Assembly (NCBI GenBank): GCA_029247365.1 | Contig: JAQWLJ010000033.1 | Location: 62,001 to 126,000, forward strand | Reading direction: 5' to 3' | Length of the DNA stretch: 64,000 bases | Origin: Acidimicrobiales bacterium | Lineage (GTDB): Bacteria > Actinomycetota > Acidimicrobiia > Acidimicrobiales > Aldehydirespiratoraceae | Shown here: in pieces, positions 6,585-15,900 of the stretch | How the letters are laid out: every line of letters begins with the position of its first letter | Position numbering within the stretch: the stretch's first letter is position 1 | Notes under the pieces: model-generated | The model's database searches: none | The model's input: only the letters and a program-made list of their open reading frames with translations | What the model was told of the DNA's origin: nothing | Position numbers and translations under genes: made by a program

Positions 6585-8039
6585 ATGCCCGTTGACCCCC
6601 GAACGCCAGTGGTTGTCGGTCGGGCCCAAATCGTGGGCCCCACACCCGACGTCGATGCCCCAACCGACGCCGTGTCGCTGATGCGACAGGCGACCGAAGT
6701 AGCCCTCGCTGACGCCGGGGCCCACGGCACCGACGTCGACACCGTCGGCGTGGTCGGCGGGCTGTTCGGCGACCCGAATCCGGCCGCCACCATTGCGGCC
6801 GAGATCGGAGCGGCACGAGCCCACACCATCCTCACCACCTGGGGTGGCAACACACCGGTGGCGTTGCTCGGCGAACTGGGCCAGCGCATCGTCGACGGTC
6901 ACGTCGACCTCGCAGTCTTTGTCGGGGGGGAGGCCAATCACACCCGCGACGCGCTCCGTCGGGCCGGTCGAGAGATACCCAAACGCGAACCGATCGACAC
7001 ACCGGCGCCAGAGGTCTGGGGCAAACAGCTCCAGATGGGAAACGCAGAGACGGTCGAACGAGGCGGCGAGATGCCCCGGAACACGTACGCCGTGTTCCAG
7101 AGCGCGCTCCGCGCGGCTGCGGGCACCTCGCTCGACGAAGCCCGAGACTCCATCGCAGCACTGTGGGCGGGTTACAGCGATGTAGCAGCGGCGAACCCCG
7201 ACCTCAACGTCAAGGCGATGGATGCCGAAGCCATCCGCAACCCGTTTCCGAGCAACCGAATGGTGTCATGGCCGTACACCAAAGCTATGTGTGCCAACAA
7301 CCGAGTCGACCATGCGGCCGCCCTCGTGGTTTGCAGCGCCGGCACCGCCGACAAATTGGGGTTTCCTCGTGACCAGCAGGTGTACCTCCACGAGACAATC
7401 ATTGCGACTGACACCAACACTTTCATCGATCGCGAGCGGATCGATATCATCCCCGGGATAGACGCAGCGGCCGTCGCACTAACCGAGCGGTGGGGCCCGC
7501 TCGACCGGTTCGGCCACGTCGATCTCTACGGCTGTTTCCCATCAATTGTGCAGTACACCGCCAACGCCCTCGGCCTGCGCCCCGGGCGCCCGCTGACCGT
7601 CACCGGCGGCCTTGGATTCATGGGGGCTCCCCTCAACTTTGCCGCTGGCCAGTCGCTGGTCGCCATGGTGCGTGCCCTCCGGGCTGACCCCGGTAGCTAC
7701 GGCCTTGTGCAGGGAAACGGTGGCCACGCCGCAAAGCACGCATTCGCGGTGCTTTCGACCGACCCACCCGAGGTGCTGCCAACGGTCACAACCCTCGACC
7801 TCGACAAACCCTTGGTCCCCATAGCACCGCCCGACGCTAGCGGTAACGCCACGATCGAGGGCCTCACCGTTGAGTTTGACCACGCTGGACCGTCCCGGGC
7901 CGTGGCCGTCTGTCGCCTTCATAGCGGTGAGGGGCGCCTGTGGGTGACCTCGACGGATGCCACCGTCATGGACGCTGCCATCACCCGCGAACTAGTCGGA
8001 GCTCCGGCTGTCATCGCCGCCGGGGAGTTCCGCTTCTAA
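6585..8039 (+). CDS. TLP1-type thiolase-like protein with extra C-terminal domain
   Basis: A 484-residue thiolase-fold protein. The second half has the thiolase landmarks DLYGCFPSIVQ, GGLGFMGAPLNFA and NGGHAAKHAFAVLS. A C-terminal extension of about 80 residues (TIEGLTVEFDHAG onwards) matches the additional OB-like domain of mycobacterial thiolase-like protein type 1. At the position of the thiolase nucleophile Cys near residue 90 the sequence reads TTWGGNTP, so the acyl-accepting Cys is missing. Family knowledge: such proteins bind CoA but lack classic thiolase activity. Partner or substrate unknown. The gene stands between a divergent SDR and a downstream crotonase, consistent with acyl-CoA metabolism. 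Confidence 0.8.
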   Translation: MPVDPRTPVVVGRAQIVGPTPDVDAPTDAVSLMRQATEVALADAGAHGTDVDTVGVVGGLFGDPNPAATIAAEIGAARAHTILTTWGGNTPVALLGELGQRIVDGHVDLAVFVGGEANHTRDALRRAGREIPKREPIDTPAPEVWGKQLQMGNAETVERGGEMPRNTYAVFQSALRAAAGTSLDEARDSIAALWAGYSDVAAANPDLNVKAMDAEAIRNPFPSNRMVSWPYTKAMCANNRVDHAAALVVCSAGTADKLGFPRDQQVYLHETIIATDTNTFIDRERIDIIPGIDAAAVALTERWGPLDRFGHVDLYGCFPSIVQYTANALGLRPGRPLTVTGGLGFMGAPLNFAAGQSLVAMVRALRADPGSYGLVQGNGGHAAKHAFAVLSTDPPEVLPTVTTLDLDKPLVPIAPPDASGNATIEGLTVEFDHAGPSRAVAVCRLHSGEGRLWVTSTDATVMDAAITRELVGAPAVIAAGEFRF

Positions 8040-8079
8040 GTAAGGGTTCGGACCGGCTGGCTGCGTCGCTAACCATCAG

Positions 8080-8274
8080 GCGATCGCGCACCTCAACTGC
8101 CGGCACAGAGGGGCCGAAGAAGTAGCCCGAGGGGCGGACACAGCTGAGCCAAACGAGTCTGTCGGCCCGGGCCTGGTTCTTTACCCGTTCGACCACGAGG
8201 ATGAGGTCCAGTGCATCGACGAGGGAGACGACCGACCGGACGAAGGTGCCCTCGACGCTGAGAATTTCTCCGAC
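8080..8274 (-). pseudogene. decayed EAL-domain (c-di-GMP phosphodiesterase-like) fragment
   Basis: In the 412-base gap between the thiolase-like and crotonase genes, one minus-strand frame reads VEGTFVRSVVSLVDALDL, then QARADRLVWL and PSGYFFGPSVPA. These line up in order with the end of an EAL domain (KIDRSFV..., ...AEGVET-Q-LRxLGC..., QGYxFGxPxPA). The key VAEGVE segment is degraded to VVERVK, a TAG interrupts the frame just upstream (8277-8275), and no start codon or N-terminal half is visible. I read it as the relic of a deleted phosphodiesterase gene. No other gene is seen in 8040-8451. Confidence 0.5.
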
Positions 8275-8451
8275 CTAAGCGAGGGCTATCTGGGTCGCTT
8301 CGCCACAGCTAGTAAGACGACCCGATGGGAGCGCCGCGCCGATCCGCCACACGGCTTGATGGCGCTCTTCCCGGTCGACGCTTCTTTGAGGCATCGCCGT
8401 TCCAATAGCCAAATCTGCCACTGTTCTTGACAGTTGGTAGATTGCCAAGCC

Positions 8452-9234
8452 ATGGGAGAAAACGTCCACCTCGAACGCGATGCCGCTGCGGGTGTCGCTG
8501 TCATTCGCCTCGATCGTCCGAAGGTCAACGCGCTCAGCTCACCGATGATGCACGACCTGGGTGACATCTGCGCGGAGCTGGCCAATGATCTCGCCGTGCG
8601 TGCCGTCGTTGTCACTGGCGGCCGCAAGAACTTCGCTGCGGGCGCCGACATCTCTGAGTTTCCGTCGTACGACCAGTCCGCCGCGACGGCGTTCTCGAAC
8701 ATGTTCAACGACGTACTCTTGGCGGTGGAGAACCTCCCGCAGGTGACGATCTCGGCAATCAACGGCTTCGCTCTGGGTGGTGGCCTTGAGGTCGCCGTCT
8801 CGACCGACTTCCGAATGATGGCCGAAGACGCCCGCATCGGGGTCCCTGAGATCCAACTCGGGCTGATCCCCGGCGGCGGCGGAACGCAGCGCCTGGCGCG
8901 CCTCGCCGGCGTCACGATGGCCAAGGACATGGTGTATAGCGGTCGTCACGTCGGTTCCGAGGAGGCGCTTGCGAACCGGATCGCTTCGTCGATCCACGAC
9001 CCTGACGCGCTGATGGACGACGCCATCGCCAAGGCCGCCGAGTACGCCGCCGGTCCTGCTGCGCTGCGCATGGCGAAGCGGGCGATCCTCGACGGGCTCG
9101 CGCTGCCCCTGGCCGATGCGGTGCGGGTCGAGGCGGACCAGTTCGGCGCGTGCTTTGCGACTGAGGACAACCGCATCGGCGTGCAGAGCTTCCTCGAGAA
9201 CGGTCCCGGCAAAGCCACGTTCACGGGACACTGA
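8452..9234 (+). CDS. enoyl-CoA hydratase/isomerase (crotonase family)
   Basis: A 260-residue crotonase. The oxyanion-hole segment NFAAGADISEF (about 60-70) and the GFALGGGLEVAVSTDFR stretch are intact, and both catalytic glutamates of enoyl-CoA hydratase are present (Glu113 in GGLEVA, Glu133 in GVPEIQLGLIPGGGGTQRL). It should hydrate 2-enoyl-CoA in beta-oxidation or a related pathway. The ATG at 8452 is preferred to the TTG at 8434 because family alignments begin near VHLERDAAAGVAVIRLDRP. No ribosome binding site precedes it; TAGATT lies 8 bases upstream, so leaderless translation is possible. Confidence 0.9.
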   Translation: MGENVHLERDAAAGVAVIRLDRPKVNALSSPMMHDLGDICAELANDLAVRAVVVTGGRKNFAAGADISEFPSYDQSAATAFSNMFNDVLLAVENLPQVTISAINGFALGGGLEVAVSTDFRMMAEDARIGVPEIQLGLIPGGGGTQRLARLAGVTMAKDMVYSGRHVGSEEALANRIASSIHDPDALMDDAIAKAAEYAAGPAALRMAKRAILDGLALPLADAVRVEADQFGACFATEDNRIGVQSFLENGPGKATFTGH

Positions 9235-9269
9235 CAAGAACGTCCGGCCCACCTGGAGTTACTCGACGC

Positions 9270-10007
9270 TCAGTCGATCTCCATCGCGCCCAGACGGACT
9301 ACGGCCAAGACGAGTGCGGTCATGGTGATGATTAGCGCACCCGCTATGCCGGACATGAGCGAAAGTTCGCCCAGATTGAGTTCGACGTCGGTGATCGAGG
9401 CAAGGATCGAGCGTGTGTAGCCGCGGATCGCAGCTCTGGCCGTCGCAGCTCCAAACTGGGCGATCAGTCCTTCCCACATGAGGACATAGCCGACTCCCCA
9501 AATCACTGCGTTGCGCACGAGGAGACCGAGCAGCACAAAAACGGCCGTGTAGGCGACCACGCCGACGCAAGTGGCGGCTGCGGCAGCGACGACCACGTCG
9601 GAACCGGCATCGAGGAGCACCCCCGAAAGCACCAGCGCCGGCAGCGTGAAGGGCAAGCTAATGATGATCGACCCGAGCCACGCTCCAATGACGACTGGGG
9701 CGCGTCCGATGGGTCGGAGCCACAGGTAGACGAGCGTGCGATCCTCGCGGAGGTCACCGAGCGAAGCTGCGGCGAACACCAGTGCGACGACTGGCACTAG
9801 CAGCGTGAAGCCGGCGAGATCGAGCAGCCGGACGCCGTCCTCGATCGGATCCTCGACCCTGTCGGAGGAACCAACCGCGAAGGACAGCAAGGCCAGAAAC
9901 GCGCCCAACACGACCAGCGCGAGCGCGCGACCTCGGGTGAGTAGTTGGCGCACCACGACGCGCAGCGTCAGGCGGACCGCTCCGACAAACCCGACTGAGC
10001 CGCTCAT
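9270..10007 (-). CDS. ABC-2-type transporter permease
   Basis: A 245-residue hydrophobic protein with about six membrane segments (for example near residues 25-45, 65-85, 105-130, 135-160, 165-185 and 215-240). Between the second and third lies DLREDRTLVYLWLRPIGR, the amphipathic coupling stretch common in ABC-2 permeases. It is the last gene of a four-gene operon and its ATG overlaps the stop of the preceding ATPase gene by 4 bases (ATGA), so the two should form one exporter. The substrate cannot be inferred. Confidence 0.85.
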   Translation of the reverse strand: MSGSVGFVGAVRLTLRVVVRQLLTRGRALALVVLGAFLALLSFAVGSSDRVEDPIEDGVRLLDLAGFTLLVPVVALVFAAASLGDLREDRTLVYLWLRPIGRAPVVIGAWLGSIIISLPFTLPALVLSGVLLDAGSDVVVAAAAATCVGVVAYTAVFVLLGLLVRNAVIWGVGYVLMWEGLIAQFGAATARAAIRGYTRSILASITDVELNLGELSLMSGIAGALIITMTALVLAVVRLGAMEID

Positions 10008-11029
10008 CGGCGTCGCTCCACCAGATAACGGAACACCGACTCAAGGTCGTCGTCGAGGGGGACCAACTCGTTGAGCTGCGCTCCGTGTTCGACGGCAATC
10101 GGGGCGGCCTCGCGCCCGAACCGGTCGACGTCGACGGTGCTGGCGACGACCGCAGTGGATGCCACCTCGACGCTATCGGCCACACCGCGTTCGATCAGCG
10201 CGGCTGCAACTCGTCGCGGCTCGTCGGTTCGCAAACGGATCCGATGGGGGCGGTCGTCCATCAGTTCCCGCAGGGCGCGGTAGTCCCCTGATGCTGCGAG
10301 GCGGCCCTGGGAGATGACCAGTACGTTCGATCCGAGCCGAGCGACCTCGTCGAGCACATGGCTCGAGACGAGGATGCACTTGCCCCGCTCAGCCAGGTCG
10401 TGAAAGAGGTCGATCATCCGGTTGCGCTGGACGGGATCGAGGCCGGTAAGGGGCTCGTCGAGAATCAAAACATCAGGGTCGTTGACAAGTGCGGCGGCAA
10501 GCTTGACTCGCTGCCGCATGCCCTTCGAGAACGAGCCGACGATCTTCGTTGTCTGGTCGACGAGTTCGACATGGGAGAGTGACTCGGCGACCGCAGCGTC
10601 GAGCGCAGCGCCGCTGAGGGCGTGTGTCTCGCCGGCAAACCGGACAAACTCGTGGGCAGTAAGCCTATCGAAGAGCGCGTCCTGCTGGGGGGCGAGGCCG
10701 ATGCGGCCTCGCACGACCTTTTCGCGTCGGGCATCCCGGCCGAGAACGCGCACCGTGCCGCGGGTCGGGGGCGTCAGGCCACACAGCATCCGGAACAATG
10801 TCGACTTCCCAGCTCCGTTCGGTCCGAGCAGAGCGGTGACCCCTGCGCCAACCTGGAACGTGACATCGGAGACCGCAACGACATTGCCGAACGACTTCGT
10901 GACCCCCGCAGCCTCGACCATGACCGGGCCCTCGATGGGCTTCGCGATACCCGCAACCGCGACAGCATCGGCGGTGGGGGGTGGGGGCTGTGATGCTGGT
11001 GATGACGGCGGGGGCGGCAGGTTCGACAT
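10004..11029 (-). CDS. ABC transporter ATP-binding protein (ABC-2 type)
   Basis: A 341-residue ATPase with Walker A GPNGAGKST, the signature SFSKGMRQRVKLA, Walker B VLILDEPLTGLD and the H-loop SSHVLDEV. A C-terminal domain of about 100 residues follows, as in CcmA/NatA-type exporters. The N-terminus carries a Pro-rich low-complexity stretch (NLPPPPSSPASQPPPP) of about 30 residues that is not part of the fold. The ATG at 11029 overlaps the stop of the upstream permease gene (TGATG), and the next permease gene overlaps by 4 bases, so this ATPase could in principle serve either permease. Confidence 0.9.
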   Translation of the reverse strand: MSNLPPPPSSPASQPPPPTADAVAVAGIAKPIEGPVMVEAAGVTKSFGNVVAVSDVTFQVGAGVTALLGPNGAGKSTLFRMLCGLTPPTRGTVRVLGRDARREKVVRGRIGLAPQQDALFDRLTAHEFVRFAGETHALSGAALDAAVAESLSHVELVDQTTKIVGSFSKGMRQRVKLAAALVNDPDVLILDEPLTGLDPVQRNRMIDLFHDLAERGKCILVSSHVLDEVARLGSNVLVISQGRLAASGDYRALRELMDDRPHRIRLRTDEPRRVAAALIERGVADSVEVASTAVVASTVDVDRFGREAAPIAVEHGAQLNELVPLDDDLESVFRYLVERRR

Positions 11030-11910
11030 CAGATCACCGACAGCTTTCGATAGCGGCCGACGAGGACACCGAAGCCGGCGAGGATCCATCCGATGACGCC
11101 GACGGTCACCGACAGGTCGGACACCGCACCGGCGGGCCCGTTGCTCGTGTCACCGAACAGCCGGATCGCAGACTCGAAGGGCGACCCGAGCGGATCGAAC
11201 ACCAGGTACTTCGAGCTCATCTCGAGTTCCTCGACGAGGGTCCCCGCCACGATCGAGCCACCGAGGAGCACGAGCAGGACCGCCACACTTGCAAAAGCCC
11301 GACGGTCGGTGAGACTCGAGATACCGAGGCTCACCCCACAGTAAGTAATCACGATGATGAGGCCGCCGAGGAGCAGCTTGGCGAAGACCAAAAACCAGTC
11401 GCCGAAGCCGTCGGGCCCCTGACCCTGGATGGTGTACCCAAGCAGAAGCAGAAGGGCTGGGCCGAGCACGACGATCGCCATCGTGCCCGCGACTGCGACA
11501 GTCTTGGCAATCAGGTAGGTCCAGCGGGTGAGCGGAGTCGACATGTAGAGCGCAACCATGCCGTCGCGTCGGTCGCGAACGATCGCCTCGGGCGCGACGG
11601 CGACGGCGTAGAGGAAGTGAGCGAAAATCAGGAACCCAAACGACTCGGATGGTCCGAGGAACTCGTAGTAGTCCGGACGGATACCGTTAGAGACATCGCC
11701 GAATAGCGCCACGATGCCGAAAATGATCACGGTCGGCAGGAACGCGATCATCGCAATGATGACCGGAAACACCTTGTGCCGACCCTTGCGGCCGATGCCG
11801 AGCATGCTCTTCGTCGTGTACCAGACAACCGAGCGAACCGAGCTGACGATGCCCGCCCGCTCGCCGTCGAACCTGCGATAGCCCTGATCGAAGATCTCGG
11901 CGGCGGTCAT
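11029..11910 (-). CDS. ABC-2-type transporter permease
   Basis: A 293-residue membrane protein with about six transmembrane segments after a 45-residue cytoplasmic start. The first segment (VFPVIIAMIAFLPTVIIFGIVALF) and the motif EAIVRDRRDGMVALYMSTPLTR (coupling helix with the RxDG...L.TP pattern) are typical of ABC-2 exporters of the NatB/YadH group. The gene sits between two ATPase genes and overlaps both. Its natural partner is probably the upstream ATPase (11907-12848), giving two ATPase-permease pairs in tandem. Substrate unknown. Confidence 0.85.
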   Translation of the reverse strand: MTAAEIFDQGYRRFDGERAGIVSSVRSVVWYTTKSMLGIGRKGRHKVFPVIIAMIAFLPTVIIFGIVALFGDVSNGIRPDYYEFLGPSESFGFLIFAHFLYAVAVAPEAIVRDRRDGMVALYMSTPLTRWTYLIAKTVAVAGTMAIVVLGPALLLLLGYTIQGQGPDGFGDWFLVFAKLLLGGLIIVITYCGVSLGISSLTDRRAFASVAVLLVLLGGSIVAGTLVEELEMSSKYLVFDPLGSPFESAIRLFGDTSNGPAGAVSDLSVTVGVIGWILAGFGVLVGRYRKLSVI

Positions 11911-12848
11911 GCGGGAACCTCGATGAACAGGTCTTCAAGCGATCGCCGACCCACCTCGATCCGGCGAAGCCGGGCCCGCTCAGCAGCGACGGCATCACGG
12001 ATCGTGTCAAGCGTGGTCCGCCGGTCGTCACCGGTGACGCGAAGTTGGCTGAGTTCACGCCGCACGTTGAGTCCGGCAGCACTTAGCCGGGCCTCGACGG
12101 CATCGACCGAGCCGGGGCGGTCGTCGATCTCCACCAACTCGACGACCACGGTTTGGGTGTCACCGACGAGCGTCTCGAGTGGCCCTTGGACGACTAGTCG
12201 GCCTGCATCGAGTGCCACGATGCTGTCGCAGACGCGCTCGACCTCCTCGAGCAGATGCGACGAGAGCAACACGTCAATCTGGTAATCGCGGCTGATCTGC
12301 TTAATTAGGGCGAGCATCTCGTCCCGCTGGACCGGATCGAGTCCATCGGTGGGCTCGTCGAGCAGGACAAGACTCGGGTCGGCGGCGATTGCTTGGGCAA
12401 GCTTGACCCGCTGGCGCTGTCCGGTGGACATAGTGCCGATCGGCCGAAAGCGTTCCTCGCCCAGCCCGACCAACCACAGAACGTCGCTCGCCCGACCCCG
12501 GGCTTCAGCCCGAGGCATGCCTCGCACCTCGGCCAGATGTTTCACGAAGTCGAACGCAGGCATGTCCTCAGGAAGCACGTTGCGTTCGGGCCCGTAGCCG
12601 ACCCTGGCTCGCAACTCGCGAGCGTCGCGACCCGGATCGAGACCCAGCACCGTCACAGTGCCGGTCGTCGGGGCCCGGAGGCCAAGTGCAACAGACATCA
12701 GCGTTGTCTTCCCCGCACCGTTGGCGCCGACCAGCCCAGTCACGCCGTTGGGGACCTCGATGCTGACGGTATCGAGGGCACGCTGGCTCCCAAACTGCAT
12801 TGTGAGCCCGGTGGTCGTGAGGATCGTCACGCTGCGAATCCTAGACAT
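11907..12848 (-). CDS. ABC transporter ATP-binding protein (ABC-2 type)
   Basis: A 313-residue ATPase, first gene of the operon. Walker A GANGAGKTT, signature MSTGQRQRVKLAQAI, Walker B LVLLDEPTDGLD and the H-loop SSHLLEEV are all intact; a C-terminal domain of about 95 residues follows. The start is uncertain: ATG at 12848 has no clear ribosome binding site, whereas a GTG at 12830 has AGGA 8 bases upstream, and the protein fold begins just after either. The downstream permease overlaps it by 4 bases. A typical exporter ATPase; the transported compound is not evident. Confidence 0.9.
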   Translation of the reverse strand: MSRIRSVTILTTTGLTMQFGSQRALDTVSIEVPNGVTGLVGANGAGKTTLMSVALGLRAPTTGTVTVLGLDPGRDARELRARVGYGPERNVLPEDMPAFDFVKHLAEVRGMPRAEARGRASDVLWLVGLGEERFRPIGTMSTGQRQRVKLAQAIAADPSLVLLDEPTDGLDPVQRDEMLALIKQISRDYQIDVLLSSHLLEEVERVCDSIVALDAGRLVVQGPLETLVGDTQTVVVELVEIDDRPGSVDAVEARLSAAGLNVRRELSQLRVTGDDRRTTLDTIRDAVAAERARLRRIEVGRRSLEDLFIEVPA

Positions 12849-12942
12849 AGGTGTTGCCCACCCATGGTTCAGTTAACCGGCAACGCATAGGCGATGATCC
12901 CGGCCAGGAGGAGCCAGTCGCTGACACGACTATCGAGGACGA

Positions 12943-15900
12943 CTAGGGGTCGACTCGCCCGACACCGGCGGCGGCCTCGAACGCCACCCACCAACCTGAT
13001 TCGGGAATTCCCATTGCGGTGAGGACTTCGATCGCGGTGGCCCGCAGACTGGCGGCGTCGCTCGAGCCGAGACGGGTCGCCACCACCGCCGCAGCGGTGG
13101 AGACGATCGCAGGGAAAAGCATGTCGCCCCCCGACGGGAGTGCGGCGCGCGCCCGTTCGAGTGCTGTCTCGGCTGCAGCTGCGTCGTCGGACCGGGCCGC
13201 CGCAAGCGCCACTGCAATGCGCGCGATGACCCGGTCGGAGTACGTGGCCCTCGAGCTTGCCTCGACCGCGTCGATTAGCTCGTCAGTCGGAAGGTCAAGC
13301 GCGGTACGACCGATCGCCATCACCGCCCACGCCCATACCGATTCGTTCTCGTTGCCGGGCAGTGGCGAATCGGCGAGCAAGTCGACAGCGTTTTGAGGAT
13401 CGCCGGTCTGCAAGTAGGCAACGGCGCGGCTGACCCGGCGCTCGGCCTCGCCGAGGACTTCGGGGTCGGTGGTGACGAGCGCTTCGAATCCCTCGAACCG
13501 GGCGACATCGCCTACCGTGGCTGCAGCGGCGATTGTGGCGGAGTGCAGTAGGTCGGCCCCGGGCCCAGCCGAGTGATCGTGCGAGGCGTTTTCGAGCAAC
13601 TGGAACCCGAGGCCGAGCCGCCCTCGCCGGACCAGCGCCCGGCCGCGGACCGCCAATGCCTGTGAGACACCGAGGCTGTCGGCTCCTTCGGGGAAATGCG
13701 TGACTGCCGCCTCAGAGTGCTCGAGCGCGTCATCGACGCGTCCTGACCAGAGCGCTGAGTTTGCGAGGGCAACGTTCATCATCCCCTGACCCCACTTGTC
13801 ACCCTGTTCGCGCGCGTCGAGCAGCGCTGTGCGAGCGAGCTCGTCGGCCTCAGCAAAGCGGCCCTCGTAGATCCGAACATATGCCAGCAGTCCGGTACTC
13901 CATGCTTGGCCGGCGAGGTCGCCGGCGCGTTCGAACGCGTCGGCGGCGGCATGGAGGCGATCCTCCGCTTCACCCATTCGACCCTCCGAGAATGAGATCC
14001 AGGCAAGGTTCTGGCGGGCCCACGCCATTCCTACCTCATCACCGAGGCGCTCATAGAAGGTAAACGACGCCAAGATCGACTCCTCAGCGGCGTCACTGGC
14101 GCCCTGGAACAGCTCGGCCATGCCGCGACGCCGGAGGGCGGCGGCGCGAAGGCGGTCATCACCGGACTCGACGGCAAGGTCAAGAGCGACATGCGCGTGT
14201 TGGACCGCTGGGCCGTATTCGTCGGCCCACTGGGCGAGCTCACTGGCGACCAGCTCGCTCCGCGCTTTCGTTTCGATCGGCGTGGTGTTGTCGATCAACG
14301 ACATCGCCTCGTCGAGATCCGCACGAGCCGCGGCCGGCTCGAGGCTCCGCGCTTGGGTCTCGGATCGACGCAGCAAGACGTCGACCCGGCGAACATCTTC
14401 GGGGGGCAGCAAGTCGAGTGAAATCGTCTGCAACTCGATCATCTGGTCATTCGATGACCGAACGCTGAGCTCGTCGAGCGCCTTGATCGTCCACTCAACG
14501 GCCTTATCGGCGAGGTCGTCCTCAATCCCCTCGACCCCACCGACCTCGTCGACGAGCGCAGCCGCCTGGCGATAATGGCGGGCAATCGTGTCGATATCGG
14601 AGGGCCTGTGCGTCTCGAGCCACCGGGCAACGCCGCCATGGCGAAACGCACGCTGGGTCTTCGTGAGTCGGTCGTAGACCACGTCGCGAACCACATTGGA
14701 GAGGAATGCCCATGCGTTCGTGGTCACGTCGAGCAGATCGGCGCGCTGAAGCGTGACGATGGCATCCTGGATATCGGACTCGCCTTGGGTGAATGCCGTC
14801 ATTCGTTGAAGGTTTTTGCGTTCGCCCCGAAGGCCCAGCACCGCTGCGTCGCCAATGAGGTTGCGGGCCGGTTCGTCGAGGGCGTCTAGCCGGGCCCCAA
14901 TCACGCTGCGGACGTTTGCGGGAAGGCTGCCGGCCTCAGCCGCCTCCGAGCCGGTGGCCGCAACCATGCGGGCCATCTCCTCGAGGAATAACGGGTTGCC
15001 ACCGGCACGCTCGACGAGCGCAATGCGAGTGGGAACATCGAGATCGGGGGCAACTTCAGCTGCGAGCAGGTTCATCGAGACGTCGTCGAGCCCGTCGAGC
15101 ACGAGTGAGACGGAGTTGAACAAGCTCGACCGCGGTGTCCACCGCTCGTGCAACGCGGCCGTGCCCGACACGAGTACGACGACCGGCCGGCGACCGAGTC
15201 GGTCGAGGAGATCGTCGAGCAAGCGGAGGACCTCGTCGTCAGCCCAGTGCAGGTCAGAAAGCCACAGCAGCAACGGCGACCGCCGGGTGAGGACACCGAG
15301 GATGATCCGCGTGCTGCGGGTGACCTCGGCCGAGGACCGTTCAGTGGCGAGCTTGGCTAGGGGCGTTTCGTAGCCAAGAAGGTGAAGGATGCCGTCGGCA
15401 ACGCGGCCGGCGTCGAGGGCTGCCGACCGCTCGCGCAAGATACCGCTGACCATGTCGTCGATAACCCCACGGGCCGTGTCGTACGTTGCATCGATGTCGA
15501 GGCCCGTCGCCGACCGGACAAGTTCTGCGATGGGCCACCAGATGTTCGTCTCCCCGTAGGGCAGGCACCGGCCGTGGAGCTCGATTGCATCGTGATCAAA
15601 GCGCGCCAGCTCGGCGAGTTCCGCCGCCAGGCGAGTCTTCCCTTGGCCGGGCTCGCCTGTGATAGTCAGCAGTAAGCCGCGTCGGTCGCCGTAGGCCTGC
15701 TCCATTGCCACTCGCGATGTGCCGAGTTCGCGGTCACGTCCAACAAACGGCAACTCGGGACTCGTTCGCCGCTCACCTGGGCGCCCGTACGGCGCTAGCG
15801 CGCGGTACGCCGTGACCGGCGACTCTCGTCCTCGGGCATGAAGCTGCCCTATGGAGCGGTAGCGGATCAGCTCCTGGGTGGCGGCGTAGGTGTCGCTGCT

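Noticed and set aside
8427-8432. TTGACA before the crotonase gene as a -35 element
   Set aside because: At 16-18 bases downstream the -10 would fall on or after the start codon, and the TAGATT hexamer is only 5 bases away.
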